From the NCBI GenBank assembly GCA_964036665.1, contig OZ038528.1, positions 20,075,245-20,139,244 on the forward strand: DNA of 64,000 bases, written 5' to 3'. This document shows positions 1-13,814 of the stretch, one piece after another (position 1 is the first letter of the stretch; the number at the start of each line of letters is the position of its first letter). This stretch comes from Gordius sp. MW1. Taxonomy: Eukaryota > Nematomorpha > Gordioida > Gordea > Gordiidae. The position numbers and the translations under genes are program-made. The notes beneath the pieces are model-generated. The model searched no databases, was not told where the DNA came from, and worked only from the letters and a program-made list of their open reading frames with translations.

Positions 1-454
1 TAAAATAAAAAGACCTTGGGTAACCAGTAATCACATTAATTAGTATGCCAAATAAATAATTTTGACTTATAATTTTCCCATAAAAGTGCTAAAAAATACA
101 AACTTTAAGGTCATTTCGATAGAAATCGTTAAATAATTTAAACAATTTTTTATTGAATCCTTATACAAATGTTTAAAATATAAAATTTTAATTTAATTAA
201 TTCAAAAAGATATTAAAAAATTTGAATTTAAACTCCCACAATTAATTTAATTATTTCCTTATGGATAAGCAGTAGCCAGGAGAGACAGGTCAGCTGCATC
301 CAACTTATATTGAAAATTCTTAAATATCTGATGCCATAAAAAACAAAAAACATGTTTTGCCCTGCTTTAATTATTAAAATCAAAAAGAATGCTAATGATT
401 TAAAAAGAGATAAGTTAATTTTTAAAATCTCAGTGAAATGTTCATTATAAATAT
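1..454. other. AT-rich non-coding stretch
   Basis: No gene, RNA or repeat boundary seen. Short open frames here lack any recognisable motif. Confidence 0.5.
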
Positions 455-880
455 AAGACAGTAGAGCCCAGGAAAGCCAGCCCCGGTCCGATGTGCCGAG
501 ATGGGCAACAATCGTAAAGCGGGCTGGGGCTGGCACCATAGCAAGATTCGGACAATTTGAGCTCAATGACATTATTTTATATCGTTTTATTTTACTTTGT
601 TTGGTGCTATTATTTTGTCACTTTTTTATTTGTATATTATTTATTAATTGTATTGTTATCCAAAAAAAAATCGCGAATTAAATTAAAACTTTTTGGTGTA
701 TATAACAAAATTATTGCCAACAATCTAAAAGTATAATTTTTCAGGCGCAGGCAACTCTAAGGATTCGGGCAGGGTGGGGCGAACATTTAAAAGCGTTCGA
801 ACGGGACCTGGGCAATTTAGTTATAAAATCGTAACCATCGGGGTTGGAAAGAAAAATTTAAACAATGACAAAGTTGCCCG
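455..880. repeat. Diverged dispersed repeat (copy A)
   Basis: GC-rich patches near 465-560 and 740-850 flank an AT-rich middle containing TTTTGTCACTTTTTTATTTG. The same order of patches and a nearly identical middle recur at about 23400-23790 inside a PAK intron, so both are decayed copies of one dispersed element. The boundaries are approximate. The GC-rich ends loosely resemble the arginine-codon-like CCGACCC motifs of the hAT element at 12954. Confidence 0.45.
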
Positions 881-3800
881 TCTCTGACTCTTAGTGACTT
901 GGTCAATAGGCATGGGTTTCCAGGCAGATCACACGAAATGATACTAAAAAAGTATGCAATCGGTTTGATGTTATAAATTTATAACAATTTTAAAAAGAAT
1001 TAGAAATATAATTTTTAACAAAAAAAATAAATTGAGTTTTGCTTTAGTCAAATATAAAACGTTGGCGAACAGGAAAAGAAACAGATCGGGCCTAACTGGG
1101 TTCTACATTTTGGCATTTGAGGACAATTTTAAACTAAAATAATTTTAAGGAGAATCTAATATAATATCTTAGCTCTAAAGCGTTTTTTTGAAAAATATTT
1201 AGAGATTTCACCTTTTAAAGATTAATCCCTTAATTGTAAAACAACCACAAATTAGTAGGCTATTTTTGGTAAAAAAACATAAATTACTTAAAAGAAAAGA
1301 GATTGTAATCAATTTTTCAAAATATCGTTTTTACCATCAGAATAGATATTTTATATGCAGCATATTATCTTGCTACTTCATTTCTTATTAACTGTTTATA
1401 TATTTAATAATTGCATTAAAAAGGAAAAACTATTTTTATAAACATTTTGTTACGGAGTATATCTATTTATAAACAATTTAAACAAGTGTTGGCGTTATTC
1501 TCAAAACACATTTTAAAAATCATTCCCAAAAAGAAAAGGCCATTTTTTAAAATTCAATAATTTTTTTTATTTTATACTAACTTTAGTGTGTATGTTTAAT
1601 GTCTAGGCAAAGGGAACTATATAAAAGCCATTAACATTTGAAAATTTACAAAAGGGAGTAGGAAAAATTCAAAAGATTTTGTCGTGCCGACTAATTTAAA
1701 AGCAAATCAATAGACTTGCACCACCGACTGGAGCTTAGTAAGCTCTCTCGCTCAGGGGATATCAAAAAATGGCGATTTTATGGGCAGTAAAAAGCTTTAC
1801 ATTACATAAAGCAAATCGATCGCTGGCTTTTTTGGTTTAAAAGTAACAATTTCCCGCCATTAATTTAAAATTTATAGACTTTTAACAATAAATAATTAAC
1901 TGATAAAGTAGTGGATTTTATGTAACCAATATTTAATGGAAATTGATTTTGTGCCAGTAAATTAATTAATCAGTCAGTATCATATTGGTTTTTAATATAA
2001 TAACATATAGGTTTTAGATATGAATTTTAGACAAAAATTATAACGTTGATTTTATTGTATTTTCTAATTAAGGTTAAATCTAGGAAACTTCAGTAATATC
2101 ATAGAATTAATTTAGAATATATTTTTTTAAAGTTGGGATTTAGCTTCTTAATATAAAATTTGAAAACTCTTAAAAAATGATTAAAAAATAAGAAGTTAAT
2201 ACTCAAATTAATATTATTAATTTTTATAAGACATATCAGTCGTTAAAATCGTTAAATACAATAATGCATAATAGTAAATAATTCTTCTTAATATAATGGA
2301 TATTATAATAATAGAATGTATATTTAAATAAAGTGCAAAGGATGTGTTAAAAACAGTTTATATCAATTAATATTGTTTACACAATATTAAAGCTAATAAA
2401 ATTTCAATACGAGAAAGCATTAATTTACTTACATTGTTTAGGGGAAAAATTGATTTTGGGCAATGAGATTTGTAAAAAGTATTCGCCAAATTTAAACAGG
2501 ATACGGTAGATAATTGCAAAAAAACGAATTGACTGAATGTCTTTAACGAGCTTCTCACCACTTCGCACCGCACTTCCTTATTATAGTTGGGGTAATAATA
2601 GCCACCATATATAACAGTGTTATTTTTATATATGGACAAACATAAAATGAAAATTTTTTATTATGGTCGATCTAGGTTATTTTATTTCCAAACAATTCAT
2701 GATAAATTACTATTTTGCTCTACATAAATATATTTTGTTACACATGAGAGTTGTCGCCATAAAAATGCCAATGTATTTTATCAGAGATGATCAACCCTAA
2801 TCCAACTCCAAGGTCGTGCTTTAATTGATCGCAAATTAAAAGATGGTAAACTCATGAACAATGTATAATTAATATTGAAAAGAGGAACGAATACGACCTT
2901 AACAAACCCATAAATTAATCAATACTATTAAATTGTTTACTAAAGGGTTTAATATAAAGGGGAAAATAAATAATGAATTAGGGACCTAATCTTGAATTAG
3001 ATTCGTGTAAATATAAATGATTGATAGATTTTTTAGTTAAAATTGAATAAATGGCTACAACATATCAATGGTCAAGTTATTTTAGATTAAATATTTTAAA
3101 AAATGCTTAAACAGGAGATAAAAATAGTTGAAACAAATTTAAATGATAGACTAAAAAGCTAAAATTGAAATGCATTAAACGAAACATAATGAATTGAAAC
3201 TTGTGTCATTTTTAAATTTAATATGTTTATAAATATTTTGATTTATAGCTTACAAACGAAAACAAATTTAGTAAATTTTACATTAAAAAAACCAACAAAT
3301 TAATGGTTTTAGTTGAGAACAATGCAAAGAAGCTCATTTAGAAACTTAATATTTCAGTTTTCACAAAAATATCAAATAAATGCTTACTTTTTAAACCCGG
3401 ACCAAGAGGATGGTATGGTCCTATTCGAAATTAAGAATTTCTCCCAAAACATTATATCAACTTTAAACGATAATTACTGAGTAATATTGTGTGCTATCTT
3501 ACAAGTTGGAGCGAAATATTGTCATCGAGATTTCTCTTTTTACAAATTGACTTCATCAAATCCTCCCTCTGCTGTTCCAGTCTCAATTTAATAATAATAA
3601 GGAAGCAGATTGCCAATTTTTATGCTTGTTATTCAATCGAACCCCTTCCCACTCACTGCTCTTCCCCAAATTTGCCTCTAAGCCTTTTAGCATTGAGAAA
3701 TAATTTAGGGAAATTTTTATAGAATTTTAATCGATGCTAATAGACGCTAATTTTGTTGTAAAGGGATTACATCAGAATAACCCACAAACAACACGAATTT

Positions 3801-6800
3801 CTTACAGTGAGCGAGGTTTGGTTTAGAAAAGAGGGGTTGCAAGAAGAGGATGATTTTTTATAAAATTTAATTGCAATTTCATTAATTTTTCCGTAATTAT
3901 CCAGCTACTGGTGGTGTCCTCTTTTTAGAATATTACTTAAGTTGATTTCTAAATGCCGAATTTTTAAAAGGAGTGGGGTATATACCCCTTTTCTAAATGT
4001 TTGTTGATCAAAGATTAGAAAGATTTAAGCCTAGTGGCACTTTTATACGGTTTTATTTGTCGGGACATATAAATGTAATATCCAAGATTTTATGAGACTC
4101 TCTTATAAAATTTTTTTTTTCGTAAATAAAAAAGTACTATGTTGAACCTTGAATATCTTTACACTTAATTTTAATACACATTTAACATCGGACCGATAAG
4201 CAAAATCTGAAAAATTCAAAAAGCATAATCGCGCGACATTTTAGAAAGGCATTAAATGCGTTAAATTTTATCATAATAATTTCACTAAAAATTTGAAATC
4301 AATTTAGGGGTGGGTATATAATAAAAAAAGGAGATTAATAAGCGGTTTCTTAAATTTTTCCACTGCTGAGCTTTTTAATTTTTCTCCCCCAGGTGGTATA
4401 TAAAAAGCGTGTCGTGCCAAATACACCTGAATAAATTAAAGCTGTCGGCAAAGTGGATACAATTAGCCAACCTTCTGACTACTTGACTGAATCAATAATA
4501 AAAAGAGTAAGCGCAAATAAATTAATCAGGGTTCCATAAATTTAATGGCCGGTAATATGATCTAATATTTGCCTTTAATACCATAAGAAGATAATTGCGG
4601 TAAGCGCTTCGATTAAGGTTATTTATTTTAAAATTTTAATGTAAAATACTTAGGTTAGTAATCAATAATACGGTTGCTAATTTTTTGTGATTTTCGAAGC
4701 AATATTCAAAAAAAATTGCCAATGGGATGGGGGGGGGGCCTGCGGTATATATTTTTTTCTCTTATTAAGTTAGAAAATATATTGCATCGCCAACATGGCT
4801 TTGAGGCCTAAAGAACCGAGCCCCTCATCCAATCTCTAAAAAGATGATGAAAAAAAATTTAAATTAAAAAGAAATAATAAGAGTTTTTAAGGTAAATTTA
4901 ACGAAACTTGGGGCGTGAATACAAATAGAAATGATGCAACAACTATCAATGTTTGCAAATCAGAAAATTTCCCCTCGACTGAAATTGACATTTTAATTGC
5001 AAAAATGGGCTAACTTTTCCATACCAATTCATATTTAATATTTTAAATTAAGCTTAAATCGCGAAAAATTGCCTGTTTTTTCCCAGTCCTGAGTTAAATA
5101 GAGAGGGTCATCCTAATTCCACCCGATTCGGTTTATATCGTGGCATTAAAAGTGAAGAAATAATTCTCATTCAATATTAATCAAATCGACGTAATATTGG
5201 TAGCCATTTTATTACTTTTTTTAAATATAAATCCCGAAGGAAAAAGGATTTAATGCCTGATTTTGAAATATGTAAGCCTATGTATGTAAAGTAAATCCCT
5301 GTGATCAATCTTAAAATGGCTTAAAATGGATTAGCTACCATGCTATGATCAATCGCGATAACATAAAATATTAAGCCAGGGTTCCCCGTTTCAGCTTGAA
5401 AAAATTGATGTTTTTGAAGGAAATAATATTATTGATCCAGCTACGAGACGAAGATATATTACAAACTTTACATAACTTTGCATGAAAAAAGACCTAAAAA
5501 TGAAAAAATAAGTTACAAATCTGGAATCCTATAAACGCAAGAAAAAACAATATTACGTTCCTAAAACACATTTATTGAACTTTAAAAAGAGTTTAATTAA
5601 CGAATATCATTTTTTTTAAAACATTTTTAATTGAAATCGTAATCTTGACCAATGATGAGGGCCTATTTTATTAGAGTAAAATAGCGTTATTATCGCAATT
5701 ATGTAATGAGGACATTGAATAATGGGCAAAAAATCAAATTTAAGCATATTAAAAAATCACTTAAAAAATGGTCGAAAAATAAAGTGTGACAAGATAAGCC
5801 TAATGCGACACTTGTCACAGTAAAGGAGCGAAAATGCGAAGAGGGGGTGGACATTAGGAAGAGTTCGAAGGTTAAAAAAATAATAGATAATTGATAAAAA
5901 AACAAATGCTACTACAATAACCATAAATTATTCGGGAGAGATAAAATTAGTAGCATTTTGGTTCGGATATAAATCAATGAGTCCCCCCATGCTCCACGCA
6001 TGTGTGGCCAAGGTTATTGAAGCGTCGGTGATTTTCCAAAATAGAGTGAAAAACACTAAAAAGGGGAAAAAACCAATTTTTAAAGGATAAGATATTTAAT
6101 AAAGTTAAAAAAACTAATTAAAAGCGAAAATAGTTTTTTTGCAAATTTTTCTTGAAGAGGCCAAGTGGACGGTTTAAAATGACAACTTAAGACAGGCAAA
6201 TCGATGGACCAATGTTAATTAAATTTCAGATATCACGGCATTTTAATTAACAAATGCTGCCGCATGCAAGTTTCATTTAAAGAATATAAATGAAAATCAA
6301 TAATTTATTCACAAAATATATAATTAATTTATTCCAAAAAATTCGTATAAAATGATTTTTTAATATAATACGGGGGGGGGGGGGGGGTGAGAAATTATAA
6401 AGAAATTTGATTGGCAATTCAAAAGAAACCCACATGATAATAATAAACTAGGCAATCGTGTAAATACTATTAATTGAGAAGGAGACTTAATTTGTAATTT
6501 CCCATGGGGCTATAAACCATAGGCATAATATATAGTAAAGTGAAAAATTATAAGAAATATTAACGGTTTCGTAAAAGCCCTTATTTACAACTAGATATTT
6601 AGCCCGTGCAGGCTAATTTTAGAGGTTAAATTTGAGAAAAAATTATCAAATTAACCAATTTACAATCTAACAACCGATAAGTTTCGATCACTTACTTCTT
6701 ACAGCAGCATGAGAAAATTTTTGATTGATTAGAGAATGAACGAATCGAAATGAAATTTTGGATAAAAATCACTAATAATTCCAATCACCAACAATGTCTC

Positions 6801-9033
6801 CTTCAAAATGAGTTTAGCTAATAAGTGGTAGGCTAATTTTATTTTTAAAATCCAATAAATAATTAATATTCCGGAATTTTTGAACGAATATAAAATTATG
6901 ATCAATACAGCGATAATTACAACAAAAAGAGAAGATAAGGGAAACCTTTTATACAACGGTCTACTAAAAGGTGTTTGAATAATTGAAAAACACCTTTGCT
7001 CAGCGATTCACAATTTTTTGGTAATAGGATCTCTTACTATGACGTGCGAATAAAATTATATGACGGGATTCAAATTTTTTTACGACTTATTAAATTTTGT
7101 TTGCACTGCAACAGTGATAGGAAAGAGGGGCGGAGATTTAAATTATTGATAAACTACCTTATTATATGATAAACAAATTAGCCTGATACTTAGGAAAAGA
7201 GAACTTGTTTATTTGCTCGTCTTTCACACGTGTAAAATTAAGGTGTTTGTGGGGGGGGGGGAGAGATGATACGTCGTAAATAAGTAAAAAATATATTAGA
7301 AAAAAATTTAAAATTATGATAATGCGCTATATTATTTTTGCAAATATTTAACTATACTTCTCTAAAAAACGAAAATTCTTAATTTATTTAAAACATTATT
7401 TTTAAGATGATTCATAGTTAAAAATACAGATTTTGTGAAGATGGAAAATTTTTTTATATGTAAAAAACCATATTTTCTGACAGGCTTAGCGGGGGGGGGG
7501 CAGAAAGAGGCAACTGCCCCTCCCCTACGCTTATAATCAAATTATAATCAATTTATTTCTATACATGGCATTTTTGACCCATTCAAATCTAGACTAAAAG
7601 AATTTTTGATTTGAAATAACTTTTCTCTTAGCTGTTTTTAACCTTGATTTTGTACGTATTATTTTCAAATTTTGTTTGAATTAAATTACCCTATAATTGT
7701 ATTTGCTATAAAAGTGGTATAAAATTACATATGGTCGAGTTAAATTGAAATACTACTATTAAGTATGTTTTATTTATGAAAAATACTAAAAAAGTTAAAT
7801 AGATATAAGTTATCCTTTTTTTGAAATTAATTAAAAAGTCGAAGCCACTTTTTGTCTATAAAGGTCGATGAAATGCTATTAATAATTTAAAATTTTTTTG
7901 CCAAAATCGCTCTTCGTGCTTAAAATCTAATAATAAATATATTTGCATTTAAATTCAAAACATTTTTGTCTATACAAAAGAATATAAAATTGCTATATGT
8001 GAAAAGTGAAAAGGTTAGGGATTGAATAAATTAATAAAAACATATTTTATCAAATTAAAATAATTTATAGTACATTTTTAATATTAGATTTATTTGATAA
8101 GTATGTTAAGAATAGTATTCATTAAAAGCATCAGCCTTCCACAAAACTTATTTTCCATAGTCTATTAACTTAAAATATTTAAGTAATTTCAATTGTAAAG
8201 TAATAAAACATTTAAAATGCAAAAAGAATAAATCTTTTTCCACCATGAAAAATGGGTATAAAATTCATAAGAAGATTTATTTTTCCTTTTAAATAAAAAT
8301 AAAATATTTAAAAATCACTCAAATTCAGTTTTAATTTAACAGAAATTAAAGTATCAGCTTACCTAAATAAATATATGATGAATATGTTCAAAGAATTCGA
8401 AGAAGCACAAAACAAAAATAATTATACAGAATTTTAAAAGAATTACGAAAAAGATGTCATAGTGTATCTCATCAGAGGAGACATTTGATGGTAGTTTTTA
8501 ACAAATATTATTTTATCGGAAAATATAAAATTAGGGAATAGGAATTTGGATGCGTCTAAATACAAACAAATAATAACATTTTACATGAAAAGTAAGACAG
8601 TTGTTGCTAAAAATTCATTGTTTAATTTCTAAGTGAATACACGCGTTTTTATGTTTTTTATTTCCCTCTTCGCAATATCTCCCATTTTTGCTCGTTAAAT
8701 TGCGAAAGTTACCGATTGATTGGTAATTATTGATTGATATAACCCTACCACCACATTTTTTATTAAATTTAAGAATGCTAAATCAAATTCAAATTAGTTA
8801 TAATTACAAGGGAAAGTTGATTAAATTAATATTATATGAAAATCCTAATTAAGTTTTGTGCATCTATGTAGAATTATAAATAAGAGGGTGAGAAAAGAAA
8901 CAATGATTTATTAAAATTCCCAAATCAATAATATTTTTAAGCACTTTTATAATTATGTTGCTGGAGAACAAACATCTAAACCTAATGAAGCTTTTATATA
9001 AATTTGTCGCTAAAAAATTTGCTTCAATAAATC
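881..9033. other. Gene-poor AT-rich DNA with poly-G tracts
   Basis: About 8 kb with no convincing exon on either strand. The only standouts are homopolymer G runs at 4729-4738, 6372-6387 (16 G), 7251-7261 and 7491-7500. The last lies in a degenerate MITE-like patch that ends in a C-rich block followed by CTACGC. Confidence 0.5.
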
Positions 9034-9497
9034 CATAGACTAAATAGACTGCTCATCTCTTATATATTAACGCATCAAAAGTGTTGCAAAAACGACCGCC
9101 ATTTTGAAAAGTGACGTAGAATTTGTATAGCGATGGATAGTATTGGTCAATAATCATTGGTTTTATAATATAATAAAACCCATTTTAATCATTATAGCGA
9201 TTTTAAAAATTCATCAAACCTTATAAATTGGCCAAAATTCATGTTAGAAAATAAGTTTAAGTGTAGATGGCGCTATAAAAGTTAATATTATTTATAAATA
9301 ATTATTAATATTCATACCAATATTTTAATTTTTAAAAGCTCATGTTGATAAAACTCAAAATGATTTACATTTTTATATCAAAAAAAATATATAAGGCATA
9401 ACTATAAACATAAACCTAACCATGCAATTCACTTTTCAAAATGGATGCCAAAATTTGGAACACTTTTTAAAAGTGGATGAGCAGTCTATTAGTCTAA
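9034..9497. mobile_element. Short TIR element (MITE)
   Basis: The left end carries AATAGACTGCTCATC and the right end its reverse complement, followed inward by further matching stretches such as CCATTTTGAAAAGTGA on both arms. The arms run for roughly 80 bp with diverged patches. There is no coding capacity. A clean target duplication was not identified, so the superfamily is open. Confidence 0.6.
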
Positions 9498-9554
9498 GAA
9501 TAAATCAAAGGAGAAAGTATCGGCAAAACATTATATACTAATTTTAGCATTTAA

Positions 9555-10172
9555 CCCTCGAGAGTATTCGTGGGGTATTTTGGTACCCCACGCAAATTAT
9601 AAATTTAAATATAAAACGCAATTTAAGTCTAATGAATCTGGCCTTTTCAGTAGCTTAATATTTTATCAAAGAACTAGGTTAGGTGAAAATTTCATGGGTT
9701 TTGGCTTAATACTTTTTAAAATATATTGCTTTTTTGGATCGTAAGGTTCTGTTATACCCCACGAATACTCTCACGTAAGTTTTTTTCTATATGAAAAAAT
9801 GTATGTATTTTTTTTATATAAAGATATCTCTTTTACAATTTGTGTTTTTAATACATTCTAAACATTCTTTTAATTAAAAATCACGTTTATTTTGATTTAT
9901 TTTAAGGTATATGATGTCAAGAGGTAAAATAAGGGGAAGCTCTAAAATAACCAAACTAAAAATGGGGGTCCAGAAAATTGTTAATAAGTTTTGTAATGTT
10001 GATTAGATTTATATAAAAATTTATACCATCAATCTTAAGGGCTTTATAAACATATGTTTAAAATTTCAAAGGTTTTAAAAGAATACTTTAAAAGTTATAA
10101 GAAGTTAAAGTGGGGTAAAGTTATACCCCACGAATACTCTCGCGTTCGGAAATTTAGGAATACTCTCGAGGG
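9555..10172. mobile_element. piggyBac-like MITE, copy 1
   Basis: A 618-bp element bounded by TTAA on both sides (9551-9554 and 10173-10176). The TIRs begin CCCTCGAGAGTATTC. TTAA target sites with ends starting CCC are the hallmark of piggyBac. Internal inverted blocks contain CGTGGGGTA...TACCCCACG. It has no transposase ORF, so it is non-autonomous. A second copy lies at 53875-57018. Confidence 0.75.
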
Positions 10173-10176
10173 TTAA

Positions 10177-12945
10177 GTGTAATAAAAGGACGTTGGTTTG
10201 CGATTTTTTTAAAATTTGTCATAATTACTATGCATTTTCAATAATAAATTTTTCCGGTAAAGTATTTTTCGTAAATTTTGAAATATTGGCCGAATATTAA
10301 AGTTTATGAACCTTTTTTTTAAACGGGGACCAATGTTAGCTATAAAACGGCAAAGAAATTCATAATTAATCGCCATTTACACCTGCTCCCAAATATATAA
10401 AGTCGAAAGAAACTTTCAATTTTATCACGTACAAAATTAAGTACTCTCTAGATATTTTTATTAGCCAAGAATTAAAAATTTTTTAAACTATTCCAATTAG
10501 GAGGTCGCTCTTTATTAATGCGGAACTATTTTAACAAAGATTATGAGAATTCTTTGATTTGAACATTTTAACATTATCGATTTTTGAAAGCGTGATAACC
10601 AAAAACACTTCCCCGAAAAAACAAGATTCTTAATAAAAACACAGTTACTTCCCGCCTACATTTTCTCATTTACATATATATAATTTGGTATAATCAGCTA
10701 GGAAATAAATAAAAATTTAAAGAATTTACCCTTTCACACACATATATATATCTTAAAGATCCATTATTGATTTATTTATTATAAATTTTATTTAACGAAA
10801 GATTTATTACCAAATTATGGCCTGTCATCGCTAATTCCATTAAATTAAATTCACTCTTTCGCAGATACTCTACTTAAATATACATAAATGATAATTTAGT
10901 GTGAGATTTATATAGTATCAAAATAAAAATTATAACATTACGAGGAAATATTTATCATTTACTTCAAATCTTCATACTTCAATGCCCTTTCGCATTTGAA
11001 AAACATGAAAAACTTTGGATTATAAGAAATTTGTCAATTATTAGTTTATATCCAAAAAATAAAATTTTGGGATATTTTGACAAGGACAGCATCAAAGGAA
11101 CTTTAAGGATAAAAAAGAGAAACATTAGAGGGGTTTTTTAATTAGCCCTTTTTTAAACGCGTCATTAGGGAATATATTATAGCTGCTAAAAACTTTTGAC
11201 TTTATCGGGTATTTTTAATTAAAAAAAGTTATTGAATCGTGCCTTTTATTTTAAATCAATTATTAGTAAAACATTATAAATAAAAGAGTATTATCAAGCA
11301 AGATCTTCTAAACAGATTAAAGGCATTTTAAAAGGCGAAAAAATACAATAAATGTAAATATTTAAAGAAAAATTAAATTTTAATTATAGTAATGCTCATA
11401 TTAGACGATGAAAATTAAAAAGCAGTCATATACTTAGCTTAAAAATTGTTAATCGTTTTCTGCCAAATTTTATAAATAAATTGTTAACAATAAGTTAAAA
11501 GATTTACTTAATAGTAATGGTTGGAACGCTTAGAATGATATTTTCGCCGTTTTCCATTAAAAATTTGTTTCGGCCCCAAATATGTCCAAGTTTTGCTGTA
11601 AAAGTGGATGAAAAAAAGTAAAAAAAAAATTGGCGGAGATAAATTATACAAAATCAATGCCTCATATTTTATACAAAGAGGTGGAAGTAAGGGCTGAATT
11701 TCCAATTTTTTGTATTGAGGTTGGACAATTTTTATTAAGAGGGACACTTCCAGCAGCTAGATTCATTCTGAAAGATAAGGTATATTTGTGCAAAAAAGAA
11801 AGGAATATATTTTGGTTGAGGAAATAAAAATCTTGTTATTAAGGAGTTGGAGAGAGTGAATTATAGCTATATTTGAACAAAGAGATTATCATAATTACAA
11901 TTTAATCGAGTTTCCACATGCCTGCTAGGGCAAACCTGTCATGTCTATACGAAAATTATTTTTCTGACACCGAGATACTAGATAGATTTTAATCGAAAAT
12001 TAATAAGAAAAAGTATTTTTGTTTAATAATTTTCGATTAGTTTTATGCTTTATGCAAGTTTTAAACATTTGTTTGAGCTTTTTTTTCACAATTTGCAATA
12101 ATTAATATTTCAAATATTTTAATAAATCTTTAAAATAGTACAGGTTTAAGTAGGAAGTACGTGATTTGTAACAAAAGTATATTTTCAAAATGGAAAATTT
12201 TCACAAATAAAGCCAATTATAATTTTCATCCGTTAAACTAAAAAAATATAACTTTGCCGAATAGTATCGTTTTGTAATAAAATATGGTTTAATTATAAAT
12301 CGATATCCATATACAGTAGCAAAAAGGAATAATTAGTTACAAAGTTGCGAGATCAAGAATTATCTCTTTAACAAGTTCCGATCAAGATTATATACAATGT
12401 TTTGGGAATTACTTCTAAACCTATATTTTTTCCAAATTTATTAGCCTATTTTTATTCAGGGTTGTATGCCTTACTAAAATATTTTGATATCTCGATGTCA
12501 CATTTTAAAACTTTTTATATAACATAAATATACATTTTAATTTAAAATAGGTTTTATGAAATCTAATTTAAAAAAGATAGATTAAAATATGATTTTCCTT
12601 TAAATAAAAATTTAAACTCTTGCATAGCAATAATAAAAAAAAAATACTAAAAACACATTTTGAAACATTTTAATCGCAATATTACAAATTAACTTCTTTT
12701 TTTGGGGGGAGATGGGGGGGGGGGTGAGAGGTTGATTAAAACATAGAAAGAACACTTGCAATTCAAAAAAGTATAACAAGTATTTAAATTATCAGTCGGG
12801 TAGTTAAGAGATTATGTCTAAATCTTAAAAAGTAAGCCATAATGATCTATACATAAAAACTTCAGGCTGCGCTTGATAGATTTCCAACGTTTTATTTTGC
12901 GGTTTTAACCCGAAATAATTAGGCACCAAAGGCGTTGCCAGGGCA
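10177..12945. other. AT-rich non-coding stretch
   Basis: No supported gene. Contains an 11-G run at 12714-12724 and otherwise only A/T-rich DNA. The open frames near 11508-11827 overlap on opposite strands and show no domain. Confidence 0.5.
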
Positions 12946-12953
12946 GTCTACTC

Positions 12954-13703
12954 TAGAGGCCTGCAAAGTCACTTTTTTCAACCCGAACCCGACCCGACCC
13001 GAAAGCGTTTTTAAATTTTCAACCCGAACCCGGCTCGACCCGAAAGATTTTCAAAATTTCAACCCGAACCCGACCCGAAAGCGTTTTTAAATTTTTAACC
13101 CGAACCCGACCCGACCCGAAAGCGTTTTAAATTTTCTCCCCGGACCCGACCAAGTAGAAAAATTTGAGGATGAAAAATTTTTTCGACTGGAATGATCATA
13201 CAAAATTTGATTAATAAATTTATTAAATTGATTTACTATAATTATATGTATAAATATTGTGGCGTCTACAATTTCGGGGCATTATTTGACTTTCTTGAAT
13301 ATTTAATTAAATCTTTATGTAGTTGAATTTATAATTTACTCTATAGACTATAAACAATAATTAATACTCATTTGTTAATATTTTAGCTTTCGTGATTCAG
13401 CTTTAAATTTAAATTTGCCTCCAAATTAAACGAATTAAAAAAATAGAAAAGGAAATTGATTATATGAATGAATGATTATAATTAGTTATACAATTCGATA
13501 TTGTTTTACAAAAATTATAGATAATAGCATTAATTTAACAAATACGTTTCGTTCATTTCATATCCTTTGACCCGACTCTATAAATCCAACCCGACCCGAC
13601 CCGAATGCATTCTAAAATTTTTAACCCGAACCCGACCCGAAATTTTTAACCCAAGACCTCGGGTCGTATCGGGTCGGGTTCGGGTGACCCGTGCAGGCCT
13701 CTA
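12954..13703. mobile_element. hAT non-autonomous element with CCCGACCCGA repeats
   Basis: A 750-bp element flanked by an exact 8-bp target duplication GTCTACTC (12946-12953 and 13704-13711). The TIRs are TAGAGGCCTGCA at the left and its reverse complement at the right. Ends beginning TAGAG and an 8-bp duplication fit hAT. Subterminal regions are arrays of CCCGAACCCGACCCGA-type motifs in opposite orientation around an AT-rich core. Confidence 0.85.
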
Positions 13704-13814
13704 GTCTACTCCTACTTACCTAATTAATTTATATTTAAAATTTTTATTAGAATCTGCAATTATCAAGCTTTTGCTCCTCCGCAAACAACCAGCCTTTGAG
13801 AACATGGATGCCCC

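Noticed and set aside
228-681. Overlapping opposite-strand frames of 114 and 62 codons
   Set aside because: They fall in a diverged repeat, have no domain and contradict each other.
9034-9497. Assigning a superfamily to the AATAGACTGCTCATC element
   Set aside because: The flanks themselves contain TAGACTAA in both orientations, so the true end and target duplication cannot be separated by eye.
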